Of a DNA stretch of 64,000 bases, positions 1 through 11,539 are shown piece by piece. Within the stretch, counting starts at the first letter, position 1. Each line of letters starts with the position of its first letter. The stretch comes from Trichobilharzia regenti (Eukaryota; Platyhelminthes; Trematoda; Strigeidida; Schistosomatidae). The stretch covers positions 88,320,984 through 88,384,983 of the forward strand of contig OX235265.1 in NCBI GenBank assembly GCA_944472135.2, written 5' to 3'. The notes beneath the pieces are model-generated. The model made no database searches and was not told where the DNA came from. It saw nothing but the letters and a program-made list of their open reading frames with translations. The translations under genes and the position numbers were made by a program.

Positions 1-296
1 AGCCGGATATCAAGTCTATGCTAGAGACATAACATAATTTGGCAATTTCTTAGACAAAAGCGATGTGGTCAACACGCTAAACTCTGTTTGTCACAATTTC
101 CAATCTTTAAACCAAGGCATTACTCTGATATTCTAAGACATTAAATCTTCTCGAAGAAAATAACTGTCTATACATGAGTAAAATGAGACAAAAATTCGAC
201 CGGATAAACACACAACACATAGATAAATAGACTACATAGTGTTGCATGATTAAAATAATAAAACAAATCAGCAGATTTAGATTATCTTTTTCTGTC

Positions 297-328
297 TGTT
301 TGTTTGTTTGTTTGTTTGTTTGTTTGAA
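297..328 (+). repeat. (TTTG)n microsatellite
   Basis: Seven or eight TTTG units. Confidence 0.95.
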
Positions 329-821
329 AAACAACAGATTGTCATTACCGATTGAACAATACTCACACAAACTTATGTCCACCGTTTTCTCTTCTCTGCT
401 ACATACAAAATATAAGAGATGACAGACAACGGCCACAACAGCAAAAAGAGATGAATTTATTAAGTCCTGAGCATATTATATGCTAGACAATACGTAGACA
501 ATACTCATATAAAGTGACATCTACGAGTGTTAGTCAAAGCACCGCTTTGTTGCTGAATTTCTAACTCTAGTAAAGTGACAGTTAAATGTATGGAATAAAG
601 TGATTAATAAATCTACTTACTATGCTTAGATAAATCACTCACATAGAGAAAGACTATTTCTCAAGGCAGAGTATAGAAGCGATAATGACAACATAAATTG
701 CTGGCTGACAGACAGACAGAGAGAGAGAGAAAAACTGAAGAAATAATGTAGAACTTAGCAGAGAAGTACTGTAGTTCATCTTTTGACTTCAGTCATATAA
801 TTTTTCTACAATCTACTTATG

Positions 822-1065
822 GACCCTCCGATTGGTTCAGTGTTAGAATGCTCACCAGTCCATGCGTCACACAGTCCGGGTTCGATTCCCTGGAGAAAAC
901 TCACACCAGTTTACTAGCCAATAGTAAGCATGGGAAAGAAAGAAGGCTAAGTATGAGGCTAACAGCCGCACACACCCACACCCCGTAAAAATAGGACAAT
1001 TCCTATTGGAACTTCAAGGCTCAAAACTTGAGGCCTTATATTCCACTCAGAAAGTAAAGAAATGA
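822..1065 (+). mobile_element. Family D SINE, decayed
   Basis: A tRNA-like head (GATTGGTTCAGTGTTAGAAT, CGGGTTCGATTCCC) followed by the family D body: AGGCTAAGTATGAGGCTA, a GTAAAAATA stretch and CAAGGCTCAAAACTTGAG. Confidence 0.65.
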
Positions 1066-1140
1066 AAGAAAAAGTTATGAACACACTAAACTGTATATCC
1101 TAAAGCTGATCGCAAGAAATGTATGTATAGACTTCCACCA

Positions 1141-1470
1141 CTTTTGACTGGACACTAGTCAGTAACAAATGTAATGCGTGTGTGTGTGTTTGTTTCTAGT
1201 CCTATCTTTGGTGCAGACTGAATTCCTATCAGTCAAGTTTGCAGTGTCGCCATTACACATCTCTAACTCCAGCACTGGGTGACCTGGCAGTTCGAATCGC
1301 AGAAGGGACATGAGTTCCTTCGAGGTTGCAGATACGCCTTGCTGACTGACTGGTGAGTACCAACTAGCACGAAGCCTAGATCATGCAAGGCTTCCTGTGG
1401 CTGACTGCCTCCAACCATCCGATACCAACAAGATTCACACTTTATTATTCTATCGTTAGCAGCCAAAAAT
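1141..1470. mobile_element. Family E SINE, inverted compound
   Basis: 1,141-1,255 is the family E tail in minus orientation (CTTTGGTGCAGACTGAATTC). 1,262-1,470 is the head and hammerhead-like part in plus orientation (GGCAGTTCGAATCGCAG, GATACGCCTTGCTGAC, TGCAAGGCTTCCTGTG). Confidence 0.65.
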
Positions 1471-1544
1471 GCAAATCAAAAACAACAATAACGACATCAA
1501 GCACCAATCACTATCAAGGGAAGAAGAAATTTGAAAGAAGCCTC

Positions 1545-2165
1545 CTCTTTCACTATGGAAAGAGGCACAGTTGAAGATGCCAAAGCTAGTCAGGATGAGA
1601 AAGGCAATAAAAAACCTTCCATAACTCTGAAATCAATCTGGAAATCGACTTATTGCAATCAGCATAATGAACAATATTTCCATTTTCGATACAACAATGT
1701 CAAGCCAATCATTGCTTCTGTATGGTTCAGAAACTTGGTGTGCACGGCACTAACAAAAGCACCTCCAACAGGCTACTGAAAATTTCCATCCACAGCTGCC
1801 TACGCTGACTCCCCCCCCCCACAAAGGGAAAGATCAGATGGCTTGGTATAAAGAGGATTTATAACACGGAACTCTCGCCAACAAATCAAGCAAGAACCTA
1901 TAGCCGAATAAAATGAAGACGGATCGGACATATTCCGAGGGAACTGTTAAGTGACAGTATGCAGCAGGCAATCGAGTGAAATCTCGAATGACAAACAACG
2001 AATCGGGCGTATGTCCTAGACTGACATGAACAATCTTAGAGCCAGCTAAAGGCGACTGTAGACAGCAGAGTAAACACAGAGATGTCCTGTTGAGAAGACC
2101 TTTGTTCCACTTGAAACCTAAGGCAGCAATAATAATAAGCAATCGCCTTAAGAGGGTTAAGTGAA
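1545..2165 (+). mobile_element. LINE 3' end (family F), decayed
   Basis: Broken plus-strand frames give ALKSIWKSTY, a VQKLGVHGTN region matching the common YGSETW stretch, and GKIRWLGIKR, the RKWxWIGH region of LINE C termini. It ends with an AATAAT tail near 2,140. Confidence 0.55.
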
Positions 2166-2169
2166 ACAA

Positions 2170-3370
2170 CTTGTGAAACTAATGGATGAAAAAACAATAT
2201 ACTTGAAGACATAATTTACGAGGCGACCGAGGTATGCATATATATGTATATATATTGCATGTTTTAAACACACTCCCACACGCACAGACACACACACACA
2301 CAGAGTCATTTGTGTTAAATTTTTGCATAATACAAGATTTTAACTTTCACTCAAAACGCAGAAAGAAAAGAAAAGAAAGAAAGGAAGAAAGCGTGTGTAT
2401 TACTCATCCTGTCCAATACCTCTTTCAAGCGTAATTCAATGCCAAATAATCAAAAAATGGACAGATAATATTACTTACTATAAGTAAAATATTCGTAAAA
2501 ACAAAAACAGAAAAAAAACTCACTGTAATCAGCTGTTTGCAGATAACACAGAATATATATATATATACCGATTAGATATGTGTAATGTGTTCAACAAAAT
2601 AGACAGAATATGAACAACACAGTGATTCATACGATAATTTGAGATGTCGTAGAAATTTCACTTTTTCGTGTGGTAATAGTAGTAGCAGTCGTAGTTAAAT
2701 GGTTATGAAAGCATTATCATTTATAAAAAAAACAAAACAATCAAGATAATATAAGACCGCACAGAATTTTCGGTAGATTAGAAACCACTTTGAAGGCTGA
2801 AAGTCAGATGTGGTATGTCAGAGTGTTTGGAACAATGCAAACCTGAGTGTACAAGTCTTAGACAGGGTGTGTAGATTTAACCACAGACTGAAATCAATAT
2901 TTTTACAGGGTTCGTGGAGGTGGTAAAATTCCACTACAGCTGTTCCCTTTAGAAAACTGGAATTATACAGATGGCAAATTGTTGTTATGTGAGTGACAAC
3001 ATGAATTGGTAATAGAGAAAGCAAGTAAGGAGTCAGTTGGTTTGAAAGTGATCAATTCCCCAAGATGAGTCAAACTGTGAATAAGCGAAGCATCAAGTCA
3101 GCGAAACAGCCTTCACCTGCTGTTTAGATCACCTCAATCTGATTGGCTGGCCGGCTGGCTAGCAAGCACTACTGGTTGATATGAGCAGTATATACAACTA
3201 CTACTTATCTCAACCAATCAGTAGTATATAGTCTTATGAAATGCATACTGAAAAATAAGGAATTAAATATTCTGCATTCAACTGTTAATTATCATGTCAA
3301 ATAAATAAAAGACTGACTAAATGTGCTACCTTGAGAATCATCACTTCTAAACAATTATTGTTATTTCGTT
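2170..3370. other. Unassigned AT-rich intergenic or intronic sequence
   Basis: CA runs, a small TA tract and a short inverted stretch near 3,165-3,240 (TACTGGTTGATATGAGCAG and its complement) are visible. No gene or recognised repeat was found. Confidence 0.5.
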
Positions 3371-3371
3371 T

Positions 3372-3685
3372 CGTCACTAGTAACTAGTCCGACGTGTCTA
3401 GTCCTTTGTTTGGTGCAGACTGAATTCTGTCAGTCAGTCAGGTTTGCAATGTGGTCACCATTCTAGGTAGCTTGCCATCACGGTGCACATTGATTTGATA
3501 TTAGATGGTTGGAGGCAATGGGACACAGGAAGCCTTGCATGACCTAGGCCTCGTGCTAGTTGGCACTCACCAGTCAGCAATGCGTATCTGCAACCTTGAA
3601 GGAACTCGTGTCCCTTCTGAGGTTCAAACCCGAGTCACCCAGTGCTGAAGTCAGTCAGAGACGTTACCACTAAGCCACCTAGAAT
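3372..3685 (-). mobile_element. Family E SINE
   Basis: Minus-strand order: head with GGTGGCTTAGTGGTAACG and GGGTTTGAACCTC, hammerhead-like region (GCTGACTGGTGAGTGCC, CTAGCACGAGGCCTAGG), then the tail with GAATTCAGTCTGCACC. Confidence 0.75.
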
Positions 3686-4020
3686 GGTGGCCACATTACA
3701 AACCTGACAGGTAGAATTCAGATAGAGATAGAATTCAGTCTGCACCAAACAAAGGAATAGACACGTCGCACTAGTTACTAGTGTCCAATCGAAATACCCA
3801 CAACAGTCCTATAGGAGGTCAATCGCGAGCCCGAATAACTCAGTGGTAAAGTCTTTGACTGCAGCACTAGGTGACGTGAGTTCGAATCTCAAAGGAGGCA
3901 TGAGTTCCTTCAAGATCGCAGATACGCCTTGCTGACTAGTGAGTGCTAACTAGCACGAAAAGTAGGTCCAAGGCTTCCTGTGTCCAATCGCCTCCAACTA
4001 TCTGATATCGTCAAATCATT
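3686..4020 (+). mobile_element. Family E SINE, tail followed by head (tandem junction)
   Basis: A plus-strand tail (CACATTACAAACCTGAC, CACTAGTTACTAGTGTCC) runs into a new head at about 3,829 (GCCCGAATAACTCAGTGGTA, GAGTTCGAATCTC) and the hammerhead relic 3,926-3,974. The tail-to-head order is that of a tandem multimer. Confidence 0.7.
3926..3974 (+). ncRNA. Hammerhead-like relic in family E SINE
   Basis: Stem I GCCTTG (3,926-3,931) pairs perfectly with CAAGGC (3,969-3,974). Stem II GTGC/GCAC is perfect around TAACTA, GAAA is at 3,957-3,960, and the cleavage-site C (3,968) ends a GGTC. The catalytic core reads CTGACTAGTGA, that is CTGA-TGA split by four extra bases, so it is probably inactive. 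Other copies read CTGACTGGTGA and have CCTAGGTC as stem III. Confidence 0.5.
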
Positions 4021-4265
4021 CCTATCAATGGACATCTTCTTCGTACCAGTTCGGTAACCATCATCATCATCAGCGACAGATATCCATGGTATATGCCTTC
4101 CCCTCCAAGGATCAAAGTCAGTATATTCAGGTTACACGGTGAACCACTATTCACAGATACCGAGTTAGAATCCAATAACCCTTAAATTCTAACCTTTAAG
4201 TATTTTCGAAATAGTGTCCCCCACACTTTACGACACTGGTGGTGGATCCGACTTGTTACAGTTCA

Positions 4266-4480
4266 TAGGTTTTGTAGGGATTTCAGATTCATTTCAGTTG
4301 TTACATTTTCAAAACAAACCAACATCATTGAAAACCAGCCAAGAGTACTGGATAAATGTTTCGTCTTATCTTTAGACTCTTCATCAGTGTACACCCACAA
4401 CAAGGACAGGAATCAAAGTGGGATCTTCAGGTTACAAGATCAAGCTTGTTGATCATTCACTTACTTAGAGTGGAATTAAG
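4266..4480 (-). mobile_element. Family A SINE, decayed
   Basis: Minus-strand order is tRNA-like head, hammerhead region (GATGAAGAGTC, GACGAAAC, CCAGTACTC) and tail CCCTACAAAACC. The head is degraded. Confidence 0.6.
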
Positions 4481-4621
4481 TAACGCCTGAATTCTTACTT
4501 TGTCAACTCGAGATACAGCACTGCTTTCAATGGGTATATACGGTGGACCGGAATTGGTCACTTCCTCCGACTGCAAATTCAAGAAATCAATCCAGTAGCC
4601 ATCAGTGTTGACAGAGTTCAT

Positions 4622-4835
4622 AAAGTAAAAATTCAGAAGTCATTGAAATCCAACCCAAGCGGCTGAATATCCAATAAGCTTCACCTCGTAATCTGAGAGT
4701 TCCGGATTCGATTTCGTGTGGTGGGTTCGTGGTTGTTCACCAATGAAGAGTCCCCTAAATATGACTGTCCAATGTTCCAAGCTGGTCTACATTTATCTCT
4801 CCAACTGATCTGCTGGTTTGTGACAAAGTCCACAC
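4622..4835 (+). mobile_element. Family A SINE, decayed
   Basis: A tRNA-like head with GGATTCGATTTC as B box is followed by ATGAAGAGTCCC and TGTCCAATG. The GAAA element is lost. Confidence 0.55.
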
Positions 4836-4837
4836 TG

Positions 4838-4985
4838 AGACAAGCCTATATCGGTTAAAGAAGAATTGGAAAACCTGTGAGTACTGGACAGCTGTTTCAT
4901 CCCAGTTTGAGACTCTTCATCAGTACGCGCGTACCAGGGTTTGGACCCAGGACCTTCCTAGAGCTCGAAACGAGCTCGTAGAATA
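4838..4985 (-). mobile_element. Family A SINE, partial
   Basis: The minus strand has CGTACTGATGAAGAG, GATGAAACAGCTGTCC and AGTACTCAC, then the beginning of the tail. The head is cut within the region after the B box. Confidence 0.6.
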
Positions 4986-5694
4986 AAGTTAGTCTAACAA
5001 TCGAAACTATTATAACTAAGCTGAAGAAAATTACACACTCACCTTACTAAAATAGATTTATCAAAAAAAAAAAAGAATGGCGAAGAAGAGGAATCACCAC
5101 TAGCGTGAATTATTTATTCGAAAATGCTTAGGGCAGTTATACACTTAAAAACGATTTATGACTTTTGTCTGGGAAAATTAAAAATGGTGAGGCAAGGTGA
5201 AACAGTCTAGACATAAAATTGTTAACGTATCGTCCGAAAAACAAAGCTACTGAGTATTTAAATAATAATAATAATGATAGTAATACTGTAAAGTAAGATA
5301 AATAATTAATGCAACTCAACAATCGTACGCACTTTTGTGAACGAACGATGTGATGAGCCAAGAAAGCTGCACAACCAATCTTCTCAGATCAGAGTTCAGT
5401 AATTTACTTAATATAGACCGCTTATATTAAAATAAGCACTGATAAAATTCCCCTGGTCAAAAATAATACAACAGCACATAGACACAGAGAGAGAGAGAGA
5501 GAAGGGGCAAGGGAGAGAAAGAGGATTTAAAGAAAATAAGAAAAATTATCAGGACAGGAAAAAACGCTTTGTGTGAGCTGCACCCTATATCTACAACATG
5601 ATCGCCACTGTTATCCATGCTAACTGATTTTGGATAACACCACATCACAGAAAACGCATAATACCTGATATGTGTTGCGAAAGAGGTAGCTTTC

Positions 5695-5860
5695 ATGGCC
5701 CAAATGGCCCAGTGGATAGTGCTTTGCCATTTGAAACGATGGGTGCTGGGTTCGAGTCACAGTGAGAATACCGTCGCTTACTCACTCTCACTGGTGGTCG
5801 CAAGTACATCCAGCTAACCAACAAGTTTCCAATAGGATGAAATGTGCATCCTCTATTCCA
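5695..5860 (+). mobile_element. Family B (Sm-alpha-like) SINE, decayed
   Basis: A tRNA-like head (GGCCCAGTGGATAG, GGGTTCGAGTC) is followed by ACATCCAGCTAACC, AATAGGATGAAATG and TCTATTCCAG, a decayed Sm-alpha hammerhead. Confidence 0.65.
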
Positions 5861-5879
5861 GTATTTATCTATTAATTAT

Positions 5880-6530
5880 TTATTTAAACGCATAAAAACT
5901 TGGTTTATTATAGCACCAAGAAGGATGCGCCACACAATAATAATAAAACAACATAGATCAAAAGAAAAAAAGAAAGAAGAGAAAAATATATAAAAATATA
6001 TAAGTACAGAACGGACAAAGAACTTCTTCCGGAAGGAAAACAGTCATGCTTAACAAGTTCAAACAGTATCCGTTAACTATCATCGGGAAGGGAAGAAAGA
6101 AGGAAATTGCAACACGTGTAATAGCAGGCGATAAGTTTCATTGATTGTTTGTTGCTTCATTCAATTCATTGTGTGAGGGCTGAGATACTGCCCGGGCGCC
6201 CAGACCGAAGCAGGTGGTTCTATTAAGGGACCCCCCCCCTTCGAGCCTTTGACTTGGAGTCTAATCCTCAAGGCAGCGGAAAAGCATCAGGAGCTGCATT
6301 CCCATGGTTGACGGTGACCCATATGGGTTCATACGCCATTTGATCCGATTGGATACTGGAGCCCATGTTTCCCATGGTAACTGCCTTTAGTTTAACCGCT
6401 ATCCAAACAACCTTCCTGATATGGTAGGACCTGCAGGGACAGAGTCCCAGCCAGTTTAGCATGTTGGGTCATTACGGTATTCAAGCCCGACCACAACGAC
6501 AAGGTAGCAGTTATCGGCCGGGCTCTATTC
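5880..6530 (-). mobile_element. Family G repeat, split by about 230 bases
   Basis: Minus orientation of the repeat seen whole at 33.05 kb. Its two parts (5,880-5,935 and about 6,165-6,530) are separated by an A-rich insert that I could not assign. A C run at 6,232 lies within it. Confidence 0.65.
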
Positions 6531-6789
6531 CAGTGCTGGTCACTGTCTACCAAAATGACACTAAACAATACATGGGTGTTTGTTACAACATCTAACGCCT
6601 CTAATCCATTCCAAACTGAGGAATGTAAAAGCCGTCTAATGCTCATTCGTTAAAACTAAATCCTCTGAAGAACAGGTTACTATAAACGTCCAAATCAACC
6701 TATTTGAGAACCAGGAAATAACTGGAAATCAGCTGAGTATAATCTATGGTAAAATATAAATCCCCACAATTCTTATCAGTGATGGAGAC

Positions 6790-7110
6790 TGGACTAATGT
6801 CCACAAAGCTACCCTGAAAAGTCGTAACCAGTCAGGGGCCACCATGTCAAGGTGAAGTAGATGCTCATTGAAGGCATCAGCTACGTCACGAATCGACAAA
6901 GTTAGAATTCAAGGGTCATTGAATTTCGACCCAAGTAACCGAATGGTCATTGAGCTTGGTCTTGTATCCCAAAGGTCCCAGGTTCGATCTCTTGTGGAGT
7001 CATAGGTGCGCACTGCTCGAGTCCCAAAATAGGATGAAATAGCTCTCCGGTCTACTGACATCCGTCCTGGTTCCCCGACACAAAGTCACAATCTAAAAGA
7101 AGTAATTCCA
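6790..7110 (+). mobile_element. Family A SINE, decayed, nearly full
   Basis: The 5' leader (CGTCACGAATCGACAAAG, AGAATTCAAGG), the head with CAGGTTCGATCTC, and a shortened hammerhead region (CTCGAGTCCCAAAATAGGA) are present. A few bases of the core are deleted. Confidence 0.6.
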
Positions 7111-8300
7111 TAAGTCAATGATGATTGCATCACTGGAATTCTTATTATCCTTGTAATTCATCGATCGATGAAATAGTCTCTCATTATTAGTGTAGTAATA
7201 CTATAAGGAAGTTGAAGCGATTTAAAAACTCTCTCCCTCCCTCCCTACCCCACCCCATACCCACCCAAACAATAAATATTATCATAGTTATTATCACATC
7301 ACATGAGAGTATTTAGAAAATGTCTGACAAAATCATTTCACTCTAGACAATCTATTGAAATAGGACAGTGAGAGAGAGAGAGAGGGGAATAAAGACTCGG
7401 TTGCCCTTAAAAATAATTAAAGAATAATTTAATTCATTAACTAGTTACCAAAAGAAGCATGAAAAAGGAAAGAAGCAGAAGAAAAAAGAGAAAGAGGCAT
7501 ACCTAGTGTCAGTTTTATACCTTACTCTTCCCCTCTCCCTCAATCTTCACTTTCCTCTCTCTCTCTCTCTCTCTCCCTAACCATCTTTATATACACTGCT
7601 AATGGTCACTCTATTAGTGGAGTAGTATAAGGCTAATAGTAGTAGTAGTAGTAGTGAAGAGAAGTTTCTACTCTCTAACCTCTCTAACACAAAACACCCA
7701 CCATCACCACCACTCTACAACCAACCACCTATCCACCCACCCAACTGATGACTTTTAATTTAAATTTTGGCTTTCTTTCGTCCGTTCACATACGAAGAAC
7801 ATACACAAACACACATATATTTATGGACATGGTATCATCAAGACTTTAGGACTAAACAGCATAAGTAGTAATTAGAAATAAGGAGATAAACCTGGTGAGG
7901 TGGGCATTAATAATTATAATAATAATATTGGAAAGTTTCACAAGACTGACTCTTATACAAATAAATTAACTAACACACAAGGTTATATATGGTGAAGGCA
8001 TTTTCGCGAACGAAAACTAATTAAGATCAAAGGGTGAAACGACAGACCAACACAGACACACACACGCACGCACACACACATACAAATAAGCACATGCACG
8101 AACATCTTAACAAGGTTGAAAATAAACAAACTAGCTAACAAAGAGATTGAAAAAGAGATGAGAGATGATAAATCGAATGTGTAAATATGAAAGAGCAATA
8201 CACAAACAAAGACAAAGAGGTCATATATATATATATATATATATATACTGGTGTCACAACACTTAAATTAAGAAGGATTTATTACTAATTTTGAAGAATA
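7110..8300. other. Unassigned low-complexity sequence
   Basis: CT-, GA- and CA-rich tracts with short trinucleotide runs (AGT near 7,638). No gene or repeat family recognised. Confidence 0.5.
8223..8247. repeat. (TA)n microsatellite
   Basis: About 12 units. Confidence 0.95.
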
Positions 8301-8550
8301 GACATTATAGGATTGACCACAAGTTGACATTAGTTAGGAAACCACTCAAAACCAGATACTTCAACAGCACCCACCCTACTCTAGGGTTCGAACCCAAGTC
8401 CTTCCGGTTACGAGGCAAGCTTGTAGACCACCCAGGCATTAGGACCCGATTCAGTGGCCAGTCCACGAATTCCAATTTCTGTTGATTCGTGACATACATA
8501 TTTAGAGCGACCACCAGCCAGTGCCACGGTTGAGTAACTGTCCCCTTACC

Positions 8551-8555
<5 letters not shown>
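8300..8555 (-). mobile_element. Family A SINE, hammerhead deleted
   Basis: The minus-strand head with GGGTTCGAACCC and the 5' leader are clear, but the ribozyme part is reduced to a few bases. It ends at a (TA)n tract. Confidence 0.65.

Positions 8556-8598
<43 letters not shown>
8554..8598. repeat. (TA)n microsatellite
   Basis: About 22 units between two inverted family A copies. Confidence 0.95.
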
Positions 8599-8599
<1 letters not shown>

Positions 8600-8850
8600 C
8601 AAATTGGCAGAAGTTGGAATTCATGGATCAGGTCCCTGTAACTGAATGGTCAACGAGCTCACCTCGTAACCGGAAGGTACTGGGTTCGAACCCCGGTAGG
8701 TGTCCACTTCTAAAGAGTTCCAAACCAGGACTGAACAGCTGTCCAGTACTCCCATGCTGGTATCCAGTGGTTCTCTAGCTGGTGCCAGATCGTGATCAGT
8801 CATGCAACCAATCAAATCCCTGCAAACCAGCACTTGATAATAGTCATTTG
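8597..8850 (+). mobile_element. Family A SINE
   Basis: Leader, head with B box GGGTTCGAACCCC, a mutated hammerhead region (CTAAAGAGTTCC, GAACAGCTGTCC) and the tail ending CCAGCACTTGA. With the preceding minus-strand copy it flanks a (TA)n tract symmetrically. Confidence 0.75.
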
Positions 8851-8934
8851 CTATCCTATGTAAAAGCCTAGTTCAAGTTAATTGGCAATACACGTTGGGG
8901 TTGTTGAAGTAAGTTAAAATATAACCTCATTTTG

Positions 8935-9205
8935 AATATGTATTCAATGACTTGGGGAAATTGGAAGGAAGCACATCCAGCTGACCTAAGTTTTGTGCTT
9001 GTTATCACTCACTCACTGGTCAGCAAGGTGTGTCTGCAGTCTTGAAGGAAGTTATATCCCTTCTGAGATTCAAACCCTCGGGTCATCCAGTGCTAAGATA
9101 AGCGATTTTATCACTGAGATATTTGGGCTTGCGACTGACCCTCCTGCAGGACTGTAATGAATACTTTAATTGTTCATTAGATAGTAACAAATGTCATACG
9201 TTTTT
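8935..9205 (-). mobile_element. Family E SINE
   Basis: Minus strand with the head (GGTTTGAATCTCAG), the hammerhead-like region (GACCAGTGAGTGAGTG and AAGCACAAAAC) and the leader CAGTCCTGCAGGAGGGTC. Confidence 0.65.
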
Positions 9206-9490
9206 GACTACAGAACTGAGTGACGTGGCAGTTCGAATCTCAGAAGAGACATGAACTCCTTCATGGTTGTAGATACGTCTCGATAACTAGTGAGTGCCAA
9301 CAAGCACAAAACTTAGTTCAGATGGCTGATCTTCCTTCCGATTGACCCCAACCATCGAATAATAGCAGTACAGATTGCATTGCAATAGTGAGTCACCTAG
9401 AATGGTGATCACATTGCAAACTTGACTGAGAGAATTCAGTCTGCACCAAATGCATCAAGGAATAGATGCATGATATTGGTTACGACCTAG
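9206..9490 (+). mobile_element. Family E SINE
   Basis: Head with GGCAGTTCGAATCTCAG, hammerhead-like AACTAGTGAGTGCC and AAGCACAAAAC, and tail GAGAATTCAGTCTGCACC. It is in inverted order to the preceding copy. Confidence 0.65.
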
Positions 9491-10724
9491 TTGCCAATCA
9501 AAATTTGAATATTGATCTCATAATGGTATTATTCATCTGGCTTATTAGTTATAACAGGCAACAGTGTTAGCCTAATGTTGTGCTCTAAAAACTGGCAATT
9601 GTGACATCTCTCTGAAACTCGACAACAGACTATAATTCACTTAAAAATGAATCATCAGTCTTAAACTGTATTGTAGGGGTTAGAACTCAGATATATTCTA
9701 CAAATACTTATAATGTTTCACGCTATGATGAGCCACACATTTATTGTGTGAGATATTGATGATACCTACCCGGTTGCTTCAGGTTGGAGTAAGTAGAACA
9801 GGATTCGAACACGGAACTTATCAACTGGAAACAGTGTTTGAGCCCAATAGGGGGGATGCAGAAGAAAACAACGACCAGTAAACAATTAGAAAAATCAGTT
9901 TCACATTAAAAGAGAACATTGAATATTCTCTGTGAGTGATGCAGTATTGGTCCATGAACTGGATGATCGTGTTCCGATCACAATTTATTATTGCTGATAA
10001 TCAATGTATTCACACAACTTCAGGTATTTTCTCTCTCTCTCTCCCTTGTCATTTATTGCAATTATCCAGTATAGGCGTTGCGTCTGGTATTGATTCAACG
10101 AATAAAGATCCAGTAATTAACCCCCCTCTCTCTCTCCACCAGGCTATATTACCTTTTCACACTATTGTGTGCTTACATGCAAACGAATGCACTGCAATAA
10201 CCGAACTTTTTTTCCAGATTATTTATCAGGGTCAATCATTCTAGTTCTAGCTGAATTTTTATGTTCCGATAATTTAAACAACCCCAATTTACTAATTTGA
10301 CCTATATAATTGAGCTCACAAATATTATTATTATTACATGATATTAAAATAAATTACATTATTTTTGGAATGTATCTATCGTGTTTTTCAGCCGACAAAG
10401 TTAGTCTCTAACTGACTGAGTTGGTTAGTTGATTTAAATGCCACCCTTGTTCCAGCCTTAATTATAAGGAGTCCTAAATAGGTCTACAGATGTTCTTTTT
10501 CATACTGACAATACTGTAGAGGTTTTCAATTCCCTAGTAGTCAAATTCTGCTTTCACTATATACAACAATACTACGCATATTTTTCTCTTCATGAGTCTT
10601 CACACAACAGTTTAGTTGGAAGGGGAACTAATTCAGTAAACTGGAAACACGGGTAAATAACATTTTCAAAAAACCAACTGCTCAATTTTAGCTGAATGTT
10701 TTGAAACATTTCAAGTAATTTAGT
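9491..10724. other. Unassigned sequence with one SINE-like scrap
   Basis: Near 9,770-9,860 a stretch with GGATTCGAACACGG looks like a B box and recurs weakly at 25.43 kb. The rest is AT-rich, and an open frame at 9,936-10,244 shows no domain. Confidence 0.4.
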
Positions 10725-10925
10725 AGATGATGACTAGCAATGGAACCCCAGTTTGATAGACATTTCTACCTATATGGGACTCATCATTTGGACGGGCCTG
10801 CATTCCCCAGTGAGTGACAGTGTCCTCCCTGAGACTCGTTGGCAGCCAGCACCAATCGCCTCAAACGTAGAAGCATTATCCCCTAGACCACTTGCGCCAC
10901 GAAAGTCACCTCTTTTGAAGCAGGT
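10725..10925 (-). mobile_element. Family B (Sm-alpha-like) SINE, decayed
   Basis: The minus strand has CTCACTGGGGAATGCAG, GATGAGTCCCATATAGG and GGTTCCATTGC. The head is degraded. Confidence 0.6.
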
Positions 10926-10954
10926 ATCAGTAGTTACTTGTTTTTAATTCGGTT

Positions 10955-11262
10955 TCGATATTCTCGTTGATGCGGGAGAAAGTGGAGATGGATTGGACAC
11001 TCGTTGAGGAGGCCACTGAGTGACATCGCGCGCGTGTGAGGCCATTGCTTGAGTGGAACCACGCCGAAAAGGAAGTGGCGAGTGGGACGTCAGTGCAAGG
11101 GTGACATGGAGGAGATCGTTTGAAGAGGAATTGGTTGAAACAGTATGGACTAACATGGATACAGGTGAAAAGTACAGCAGAAGGAAGACATAAGCAAGTG
11201 GAGACGTGCAGTTGAAGCCCTATGTTCCACTAGGAACCCAAGGGAACAATAATAATAATAAT
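10955..11262 (+). mobile_element. LINE 3' end (family F)
   Basis: The frame reads KWRWIGHSLRRPLSD and then VTWRRSFEEELVE, the end of a LINE protein, followed by CCCTATGTTCCACTAGGAAC and an (AAT)n tail. Confidence 0.7.
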
Positions 11263-11384
11263 TCTCGTTGATCATTTAGATACCGTCGAAACGTCTATGC
11301 TAGCCTCCGACACGTCAAGAGAGACTGAATATATCAGTTCAATCAATGAATCAATGGAAGAAGAAGTGGATCTACTGCACCAAG

Positions 11385-11535
11385 TGGTCTGGTGAATAAC
11401 GCTTTGAGGTTTGAAACAATGAGTACGAGCCTCAGGCGGAATACCATCATCTCTCACTGGGGGATGATTCACGTACATCCAAGAAAAAGTACATCTTTTA
11501 CTGGATTCCACTGCCAGTTTCACCACCTACCAAAT
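11385..11535 (+). mobile_element. Family B (Sm-alpha-like) SINE, decayed
   Basis: GTGGTCTGGTGAATAACG, CATCTCTCACTGGGGG, ACGTACATCCAAG and CTGGATTCCACTGCC follow the Sm-alpha order. The hammerhead core is lost. Confidence 0.6.
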
Positions 11536-11539
11536 TACT

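Noticed and set aside
107..436. Next cadherin exon from the minus-strand frame with GNDN
   Set aside because: No EC linker or LDRE context, no matching acceptor, and it runs through a TTTG microsatellite.
2700..2735. Minus-strand INDNAF as a cadherin linker
   Set aside because: A stop lies directly upstream in the frame, and no acceptor or flanking EC sequence is visible.
9936..10244. Open frame of about 100 codons as a host gene
   Set aside because: Low-complexity T- and C-rich content, no domain, no splice or start context.
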